A DNA stretch of 14,406 bases from Treponema sp. (GTDB lineage: Bacteria > Spirochaetota > Spirochaetia > Treponematales > Breznakiellaceae): positions 1 through 14,406 of the forward strand of contig JAISPH010000043.1 of the NCBI GenBank assembly GCA_031275035.1, in the 5' to 3' direction. The notes under the pieces were generated by a model. That model was not told the DNA's origin. It ran no database searches and saw only the letters and a program-made list of their open reading frames with translations. The position numbers were made by a program, and so were the translations under genes. Of the stretch, positions 10,266-14,406 are shown piece by piece (the stretch's first letter is position 1; each line of letters begins with the position of its first letter).

Positions 10266-10943
10266 TTATTCATCCTTCATGGCGACCCACACGCCGGGTC
10301 CCATGGTGGAAGCCACCGAAACGGTCTGGACAAATTCACCCTTGGCGTCGACGGGCCGTTTCCGCCTGATTTCGCCCACCACCGCCTTGATGTTTTCGGC
10401 AATCTTTTCCGGTTCCATGGAAACCTTGCCCACCGCAAGGTGCACCACCCCGGTTTTATCAGCCCGGAATTCAACCCGGCCCTTTTTTAGCTCTGAAAGG
10501 GCGCCCTTGAGGTCAAAGGTAACGGTACCGGTCTTGGGATTCGGCATAAGCCCCCTGCGGCCCAGCACCATACCGAGCTTCCCCACGTCCTTCATCATAT
10601 CCGGGGTAGCCACGGCCACATCAAAATCGAGCCAGCCCCCCTTGATTTTCTCGATGAGGTCCTCGGCGCCCACAAAGGCGGCCCCCGCTTCCTGGGCTTC
10701 CTTTTCTTTTTCGGCCTTGCAGAACACCAGCACCCGCTTTTCGGCCTTGAACTGATGCGGCAGCACCACCGTATCCCGGACGGACTGGCTCTTTTTAAGA
10801 TTAACCTTAACCGAAAGATCCACGGTCTCGTCAAATTGAGCATAAGCCATGGATTTGACCAGATCCAGGGCCTGTTTCAATTCGTAGGAAAGGGTATTAT
10901 CGTACTTTTTGAGGCTTTCGAGGTGTTTTTTGCCGCGTTTCAT
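10266..10943 (-). CDS. rplA: 50S ribosomal protein L1
   Basis: A 225-residue L1 protein of the ribosome's mobile stalk near the E site, which in many bacteria also represses the rplKA message. Family marks are [35 protein letters not shown], the signature [20 protein letters not shown] near residues 140-160, and [18 protein letters not shown]. The start codon overlaps the rplK stop as ATGA, and the ribosome site GAGGTGG lies within the last rplK codons, which implies translational coupling. Confidence 0.98.
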   Translation of the reverse strand: MKRGKKHLESLKKYDNTLSYELKQALDLVKSMAYAQFDETVDLSVKVNLKKSQSVRDTVVLPHQFKAEKRVLVFCKAEKEKEAQEAGAAFVGAEDLIEKIKGGWLDFDVAVATPDMMKDVGKLGMVLGRRGLMPNPKTGTVTFDLKGALSELKKGRVEFRADKTGVVHLAVGKVSMEPEKIAENIKAVVGEIRRKRPVDAKGEFVQTVSVASTMGPGVWVAMKDE

Positions 10944-11371
10944 TTTTCCACCTCAACGCCCATGGACCGGGCGGTCCCGGCGATAATCTTCATCGCCGCA
11001 TCGATGTCGTTGGCGGAAAGATCCGCCATTTTCAACCTGGCGATTTCTTCACACTGCGCCCTGGGCAGCTTACCCACCTTGGTCTTATGGGGCTCCCCGG
11101 AACCCTTCTCCAGGCCTATAGCCTTTTTGATCAGGACCGCCGCCGGGGGAGTCTTGAGGATGAAGGTGAAGGACTTATCCGCATAAACGGTGATAACCAC
11201 CGGTATAATAAGTCCCGGCTCCATTGATTTCGTCCTGTCGTTAAACTGCTGGACGAACTGAGGGGCGCTGACCCCGTGGGGCCCCAGGGCCGGTCCGACC
11301 GGAGGGGCCGGCGTAGCCTTCCCCGCGGGGCACTGAAGCTTAATAAAGGCGGCAATTTTTTTCTTTGCCAT
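10940..11371 (-). CDS. rplK: 50S ribosomal protein L11
   Basis: A 143-residue L11, part of the GTPase-associated centre with 23S rRNA. The frame is open 36 codons further upstream, but [20 protein letters not shown] is the family N-terminus and has an AAAGGAG ribosome site. The proline-rich APPVGPALG segment, the region contacted by thiostrepton-type drugs, is intact, as is the RNA-binding C-terminal domain ([20 protein letters not shown]). It ends in a 4-base overlap with rplA. Confidence 0.98.
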   Translation of the reverse strand: MAKKKIAAFIKLQCPAGKATPAPPVGPALGPHGVSAPQFVQQFNDRTKSMEPGLIIPVVITVYADKSFTFILKTPPAAVLIKKAIGLEKGSGEPHKTKVGKLPRAQCEEIARLKMADLSANDIDAAMKIIAGTARSMGVEVEK

Positions 11372-11500
11372 GTATGCTCCTTTGTAGTGGGTCCTGGGGA
11401 TTGGCCGGAACCGTTCCCCGGATTTGCGGGGGACAGACCCCCCTCCTACTGCCGTTGAAACGCCCAGGCGCTTCTTCATTACAACGGCGCCGGGGCGCCG
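11372..11500 (-). promoter_or_regulatory. structured nusG-rplK leader region
   Basis: The gap has three notable foldings in the minus-strand RNA. A CGGCGCC/GGCGCCG stem (11485-11500) follows the nusG stop directly. A GGGGG/CCCCC hairpin lies at 11428-11443. A longer-range pairing joins 11384-11393 with 11436-11449 (GTAG/CTAC plus GGGTC/GACCC) and competes with the second hairpin. No convincing promoter boxes are seen. In E. coli L1 binds the rplK leader to repress L11 and L1; a similar role is possible here but no L1 site is recognised. Confidence 0.4.
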
Positions 11501-12058
11501 CTACATTTTCTCCACCTGCAAAAGGTCCACTTCTACGGCGGTATTCCGTCCAAAGATACCCACCATGACCTTCAGCTTGTTTTTCTCCTGATTAACGGTT
11601 TCAATGGTTCCCGTAAAGGATTCAAAGGGACCGTCAATGATCTTAACCTGTTCTCCGGCGGCAAAGGACTGTCTGGCCCGGACCGGCCGCTCGCCCTTGA
11701 TCTCCCCGGATTTCTGCAGTATGGACCGGGCTTCGTCCCCGGTAAGGGGGTTGGGCTTCCTGTCCGCGGGGGTTCCCACAAAACCGGTTACCCCCTGGAT
11801 TTTCTTTATCTTTGAACAGGTGGCCTTCCACTCGAGATCGGGCAGATCCATCTCCACCAGGATATAACCGGGAAGAAACTTTTTGGTCAGGGTCCGCTTT
11901 TTGCCGTCCTTTACCTCCACCACTTCTTCCGAAGGAACCTTTACATCCTTGACCACTTCTTTGTCGAGATCCCCTGATTCGGCCATCATGCGGATGGTTT
12001 TTTCTATTTTGTTCTCATAGCCTGAATAGGTGTGGAGGACATACCAGCCGGTCGCCAT
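11501..12058 (-). CDS. nusG: transcription termination/antitermination factor NusG
   Basis: A 185-residue NusG, which binds the polymerase clamp, reduces pausing, and links transcription to Rho or to the ribosome. The NGN domain covers residues 4 to about 115 (GWYVLHTYSGYENKIEKTI, LPGYILVEMDL, GVTGFVGTPADRKPNPLTG). The KOW domain covers about 128-165 (FAAGEQVKIIDGPFESFTGT), ending FGRNTAVEVDLLQVEKM. The gene starts nine bases after secE, with AAGGG upstream, the classic secE-nusG pair. Confidence 0.98.
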   Translation of the reverse strand: MATGWYVLHTYSGYENKIEKTIRMMAESGDLDKEVVKDVKVPSEEVVEVKDGKKRTLTKKFLPGYILVEMDLPDLEWKATCSKIKKIQGVTGFVGTPADRKPNPLTGDEARSILQKSGEIKGERPVRARQSFAAGEQVKIIDGPFESFTGTIETVNQEKNKLKVMVGIFGRNTAVEVDLLQVEKM

Positions 12059-12067
12059 AGTTTCCCT

Positions 12068-12250
12068 TTATTTAAAAATTGCCTGTACGCCAAGGAGGAG
12101 GAACACATCCGCCAAGCCCAGGACAACGGCAAATACAATAGTAGAGATGATAACAACCTTGACCGAACTGATAACATCATCCCGTCCCGGCCATACGACC
12201 TTACGAAGCTCGGCATAGGATTCTTTAACAAACTGAACCAATCTGTTCAT
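12068..12250 (-). CDS. secE: preprotein translocase subunit SecE
   Basis: A 60-residue protein of the bacterial single-span SecE type. The amphipathic segment VQFVKESYAELRKVVWPGRD lies on the cytoplasmic surface, and residues about 30-57 form one membrane helix (VVIISTIVFAVVLGLADVFL). SecE clamps SecY in the protein-export channel. An AGAGGA ribosome site precedes the start. It is encoded between tRNA-Trp and nusG; the 64-base gap to the tRNA contains short stems but no T-rich terminator. Confidence 0.95.
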   Translation of the reverse strand: MNRLVQFVKESYAELRKVVWPGRDDVISSVKVVIISTIVFAVVLGLADVFLLLGVQAIFK

Positions 12251-12314
12251 GGTATCCTCTTAATAATGACCGGTCCCGCCAAACCGGACGGAGTCTCTCC
12301 CGCTCTTTCAAAAC

Positions 12315-12387
12315 CAGGCCAGGTAGGACTCGAACCCACAACATTCGGTTTTGGAGACCGACGCTCTACCATTAGAGCTACTGGCCT
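12315..12387 (-). tRNA. tRNA-Trp (CCA anticodon)
   Basis: A full cloverleaf folds on the minus strand. The acceptor AGGCCAG/CTGGCCT is perfect, the D stem is GCTC/GAGC, the anticodon stem TCGGT/ACCGA holds the loop CTCCAAA with anticodon CCA, and the T arm is GTGGG-TTCGAGT-CCTAC. The discriminator base is G, as usual for bacterial tRNA-Trp. CCA is not encoded (GTT follows), so it must be added by the nucleotidyltransferase. It lies between rpmG and secE and is probably cut from the common transcript. Confidence 0.97.
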
Positions 12388-12408
12388 AAATTTCAGGCTC
12401 TAACCATG

Positions 12409-12582
12409 TTATTTGACCTTGGTTTCCTTATGCAGGGTATGTTTCCGGTCAAAGGGACAATATTTATTTAATTCCAGCTTTTCCTGCGTATTCCGCCGGT
12501 TTTTCTTCGTAGTATAATTTTTGCGCTTACATTCACTGCATTGCAGCGCAATAAGCTCCACCGCCGTTTTTTTAGTCGCCAT
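12409..12582 (-). CDS. rpmG: 50S ribosomal protein L33
   Basis: A 57-residue small basic protein of the large subunit, beginning [20 protein letters not shown] and ending [10 protein letters not shown]. It has Cys15-x2-Cys18 and Cys42 but Asp45 where the zinc-binding form has its fourth cysteine (YCPFD), so the zinc site is incomplete or uses another ligand. A G-rich ribosome site (GGGGGAG) precedes the start. It sits between two tRNA genes at the head of the operon, a common place for rpmG beside secE. Confidence 0.96.
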   Translation of the reverse strand: MATKKTAVELIALQCSECKRKNYTTKKNRRNTQEKLELNKYCPFDRKHTLHKETKVK

Positions 12583-12659
12583 TTTCTCCCCCTAACCTGT
12601 AAACACGCCGGTTTTACGGCTCAAAGTCCCTGCGGTCTATCTTCCCCTGGAAAATCCAC

Positions 12660-12673
12660 AGCCCTCAAGCGGA
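12660..12673 (-). repeat. partial copy of the tRNA-Thr 3' end
   Basis: Fourteen bases match 12727-12740 exactly, covering part of the T arm, the acceptor strand and the discriminator of tRNA-Thr, 67 bases downstream on the minus strand. Similarity continues on both sides in weaker form: a GCGGT-like stretch before it, and a TTTTCC-GGGAA hairpin-like sequence after both copies. This reads as a decayed tandem duplication of the tRNA 3' half plus its trailer. The upstream tRNA half is missing, so it is not a second tRNA gene. Confidence 0.6.
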
Positions 12674-12726
12674 TGACGAGAAGCGGCAACCGCCTTGCAG
12701 GTCCGGTTTTCCCACGGAAAACAGAG

Positions 12727-12799
12727 AGCCCTCAAGCGGAATCGAACCGCTGACCGCATCCTTACCATGGATGTGCTCTGCCAACTGAGCTACAAGGGC
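12727..12799 (-). tRNA. tRNA-Thr (GGT anticodon)
   Basis: The cloverleaf on the minus strand has acceptor GCCCTTG/TGAGGGC (two G-U pairs), D stem GCTC/GAGC, anticodon stem CATCC/GGATG with loop ATGGTAA and anticodon GGT, and T arm AGCGG-TTCGATT-CCGCT. The discriminator is T and no CCA is encoded. It is the first gene of the operon, about a dozen bases after the predicted transcription start. Confidence 0.97.
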
Positions 12800-12817
12800 A
12801 TAATAACAGGTCCCTTC

Positions 12818-12846
12818 AAAATAGCAATTTCCCCGGACCATGTCAA
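12818..12846 (-). promoter_or_regulatory. main promoter of the tRNA-ribosomal protein-rpoBC operon
   Basis: On the minus strand a perfect -35 box TTGACA (12846-12841) and a -10 box TATTTT (12823-12818) are exactly 17 bases apart. Transcription would start near 12811, just upstream of tRNA-Thr. This is by far the best sigma-70-type promoter in the window, and no comparable one was found in the later gaps, so it probably serves the whole minus-strand block. Confidence 0.8.
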
Positions 12847-12867
12847 TAGGGAAGTCCCATAAGTTTG

Positions 12868-12879
12868 AAATCCGGATTT
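12868..12879. promoter_or_regulatory. 12-base perfect palindrome between divergent promoters
   Basis: AAATCCGGATTT is fully self-complementary and lies between the divergent promoters, about 21 bases upstream of the operon's -35 box and 31 bases upstream of the deoD -10 box. It could bind a dimeric regulator acting on either side, but one short palindrome may also be chance. Confidence 0.25.
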
Positions 12880-12910
12880 TACCGCTCTTTTTTTTTCATC
12901 GCCCGCCTTT

Positions 12911-12928
12911 TATAATAGAATAATAGGA
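12911..12928 (+). promoter_or_regulatory. deoD promoter -10 box and ribosome site
   Basis: A perfect TATAAT (12911-12916) is followed by the ribosome site AGGAG (12924-12928) and the ATG at 12935, so the leader would be only about 12 bases. At the -35 spacing there is just a run of nine T (12888-12896), a poor match to TTGACA. Either the -35 box is weak or expression needs an activator. Confidence 0.55.
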
Positions 12929-12934
12929 GCGTGT

Positions 12935-13639
12935 ATGTCTATTCATATTGCCGCAAAACCCGGTGAGGTTGCCGGGGCGGTTTTGTTGCCCGGAGATCCG
13001 CTGAGGGCCCGGTTTATTGCTGAAAATTTCCTGGAAAACCCCTTCTGTTATACCGAAGTACGGAATATGCTTGGTTATACCGGGGTCTACAAGGGTAAAA
13101 AGGTCTCGGTACAGGGTACGGGTATGGGAATTCCCTCTGTTTCCATATACATGAATGAATTATTCAAAGAATACGGGGTAAAACGGGCCATACGGGTTGG
13201 AACCGCCGGCTCCCTTCAGCGGGAAGTGGCGATCAGGGACCTGGTCTTTGCCATAACGGCCTCCACCGATTCCGGGGTCAATGCTATCCGATTCGGAGGC
13301 AGAAACTATGCCCCCGCCGCCTCCTTCAGCCTGTTAAAGACCGCCTACGACGCCGCCGTTTCCAGGGGCTGGCGGCCCAAGGTGGGCAATGTGGTCTGTT
13401 CCGATATGTTTTACACGGAGGACCCGGAAGAATGGAAGCTCTGGGCCAAATTCGGCTGTTTGGCGGTGGAGATGGAGAGCGCCGAGCTCTATACCCTGGC
13501 GGCCAAGTACGGCAGGGAAGCCCTGACCATTTTGACTATCTCGGACAGTATGGTTACCCATGAAACCACCACCGCGGAAGAGCGGCAGACCGCTTTTACC
13601 AGAATGATGGAGGTAGCCCTGGAAACGGCAGTTTCCTAA
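12935..13639 (+). CDS. deoD: purine nucleoside phosphorylase, DeoD type
   Basis: This 234-residue cytosolic enzyme splits purine (deoxy)nucleosides with phosphate into free base and (deoxy)ribose 1-phosphate, for purine salvage and use of nucleosides as carbon source. It aligns with E. coli DeoD through nearly its whole length. Phosphate-site residues Gly20 and Arg24 ([10 protein letters not shown]), Arg43 and Arg87 (IRVGTAGS) are present. So are His4, the sugar-binding VEMES (Glu179, Met180, Glu181), the catalytic Asp204 (TISDSM) and Arg217 (EERQTAF). This places it in the hexameric, broad-specificity class. The start has AGGAG upstream. It is divergent from the ribosomal operon and followed after 36 bases by a thioesterase gene, probably co-transcribed. 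Confidence 0.96.
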   Translation: MSIHIAAKPGEVAGAVLLPGDPLRARFIAENFLENPFCYTEVRNMLGYTGVYKGKKVSVQGTGMGIPSVSIYMNELFKEYGVKRAIRVGTAGSLQREVAIRDLVFAITASTDSGVNAIRFGGRNYAPAASFSLLKTAYDAAVSRGWRPKVGNVVCSDMFYTEDPEEWKLWAKFGCLAVEMESAELYTLAAKYGREALTILTISDSMVTHETTTAEERQTAFTRMMEVALETAVS

Positions 13640-13675
13640 GCCGTTCAGCTTCAGCGTAAAAAAATGGAGAAAGGT

Positions 13676-14107
13676 ATGTTTACCACCACAGTAACCCCCC
13701 GGTTCGGCGATGTTGACGGCCTGGGGCATATCAACAATGCGGTTATGTCTGACTGGTTTGAATTGGCCAGGAATCCGGTATTTAGGATCTTCGATCCCCT
13801 CATGCGTATCGAGCACGAGTACTGGTCCCTCATTATGGCCCATACGGATTATGACTTTGTGGACCAGATCTACTTTCAGCATGAGGTAGAGATCAGGACC
13901 TATGTGGATCATATAGGGAACAAATCCTTTTCGGTCTACCACGAAGCCTGGCAGCAGGGAAGGCTCTGCGCCAAGGGTCATGCCGTCATGGTTCATTTTG
14001 ACTTTACGGCAAACCGGAGCACCCCCCTCCCGGAGGACAAGAAAAAACTGCTCGCGGAACATCTGTTTAACGCGGAAAAGAAAGACCCGCAGGTCCCCGC
14101 CTCCTGA
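13676..14107 (+). CDS. hotdog-fold acyl-CoA thioesterase-like protein (4HBT family)
   Basis: This 143-residue protein resembles the single-domain thioesterases that hydrolyse acyl-CoA or related thioesters. The N-terminal stretch RFGDVDGLGHINNAVMSDWF matches the family active-site region, Asp14 being the likely catalytic residue; YFQHEVEIRTYVDHIGNKSF and AKGHAVMVHFDFTA follow the hotdog strands. An in-frame ATG at 13664 exists, but GGAG at 13666-13669 is well placed for 13676 and nothing similar precedes 13664. No signal peptide or membrane span is seen. The gene lies 36 bases after deoD. A thioesterase next to a phosphorylase gives no obvious shared pathway, so the substrate is unknown. Confidence 0.8.
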   Translation: MFTTTVTPRFGDVDGLGHINNAVMSDWFELARNPVFRIFDPLMRIEHEYWSLIMAHTDYDFVDQIYFQHEVEIRTYVDHIGNKSFSVYHEAWQQGRLCAKGHAVMVHFDFTANRSTPLPEDKKKLLAEHLFNAEKKDPQVPAS

Positions 14108-14119
14108 CATATATAAATT

Positions 14120-14156
14120 GAAGCTGTTCCAAAACTTCAGTTTTCGGAACAGCTTC
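14120..14156 (+). terminator. long hairpin after the deoD-thioesterase pair
   Basis: GAAGCTGTTCC (14120-14130) pairs fully with GGAACAGCTTC (14146-14156). Inside, AAAAC pairs with GTTTT, leaving a 4-base loop and one bulged C, so the stem has 16 pairs. It begins 13 bases after the thioesterase stop and is well placed to end or protect the transcript. CCTGG follows rather than a T run, so it is not a classical intrinsic terminator; on the minus strand AATTTATAT follows. Its near-perfect symmetry also suits a dispersed palindromic repeat. Confidence 0.55.
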
Positions 14157-14406
14157 CCTGGATTTGACTGTTACGCCGGCTTTCGGACAAATTCTATTGT
14201 TCCCTAGAGTTTTTAACCCCATTCATCCGGGCTTTAGCCTCTGTTGTTCCGGGCCCTGGCCCCCGCTGTCCGGCAAGCGGAAGCAAGACGGCCCCGGCAG
14301 AACATCTGAAAGCGGACACGCCCAAAAATGGCACGCGAAACATTGAGCGTGTTTTGGGAGTACCGGCAACAGGGCGTGGACCCCGGAAAAGGGAAACCCG
14401 CAAGGA
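14157..14406. other. no supportable gene; region rich in complementary segments
   Basis: Small open frames exist on both strands but none has a recognisable product or a good ribosome site. Several segments could pair: CCCAAAA-CACGC (14321-14336, with a 4-base bulge) with GCGTG-TTTTGGG (14347-14358); CACGCCC (14317-14323) with GGGCGTG (14372-14378); and TGTCCG near 14268 with CGGACA near 14313. Some of these exclude each other. The sequence ends in CAAGGA, which might be a ribosome site for a gene just beyond the edge. Confidence 0.4.

Noticed and set aside
11372..11479. N-terminal extension of L11 by 36 residues
   Set aside because: The family N-terminus [13 protein letters not shown] has its own strong ribosome site; the extension is structured leader sequence.
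13334..14110. A 258-codon minus-strand frame antisense to deoD and the thioesterase gene
   Set aside because: It spans two well-supported plus-strand genes and their gap, with no recognisable domain.
14194..14403. Small minus-strand open frame of 69 codons near the window end
   Set aside because: Low-complexity composition, no domain, no convincing ribosome site; the region looks non-coding.
14157..14406. Possible RNase P RNA, tmRNA or SRP RNA
   Set aside because: None of the conserved core motifs of these RNAs was found on either strand.
1..14406. CRISPR array, insertion sequence, prophage or defence genes
   Set aside because: No regularly spaced repeats, transposase, integrase or nuclease-like genes are visible; the long frames are housekeeping genes.

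Overview
The window is a housekeeping locus of a moderately GC-rich bacterium, most likely a spirochaete of the Treponema group. Three things point there. The minus-strand gene order is tRNA-Thr, rpmG, tRNA-Trp, secE, nusG, rplK, rplA, rplJ, rplL, rpoB, rpoC. RpoB has asparagine at the position of E. coli Ser531, a known mark of spirochaetes. Neither tRNA gene encodes its CCA end. The genus is an inference; no species can be named from this sequence alone.

Layout, left to right. Bases 1-160 are a leader with a weak hairpin and a weak promoter candidate. From 161 a plus-strand AraC-family regulator, more AT-rich than the rest, runs toward rpoC. Its reading frame passes through a 15-C homopolymer (1102-1116) and continues into the antisense of rpoC; one C fewer would end it at 1130, nine bases short of rpoC. 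Bases 1140-12799 are one long minus-strand block, probably a single operon read from a strong promoter at 12818-12846 (TTGACA, 17 bases, TATTTT). It makes two tRNAs, ribosomal proteins L33, L11, L1, L10 and L7/L12, the translocase subunit SecE, the elongation factor NusG and the two large RNA polymerase subunits. Several gaps in the block hold GC-rich hairpins. The one between rplL and rpoB ends in a T run and resembles an attenuator that would set the ribosomal protein to polymerase ratio.

From 12935 a divergent plus-strand pair encodes a DeoD-type purine nucleoside phosphorylase and a small hotdog-fold thioesterase. A long hairpin (14120-14156) follows. The last 250 bases hold no gene I can support, but they contain several complementary segments.

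I found no novel defence, mobile or biosynthetic system. The points most worth a second look are the poly-C tract at the regulator's 3' end, the rpoC terminator candidate inside that regulator's frame, the RpoB asparagine tied to natural rifampicin resistance, the rplL-rpoB attenuator, and a degenerate tandem copy of the tRNA-Thr 3' end.
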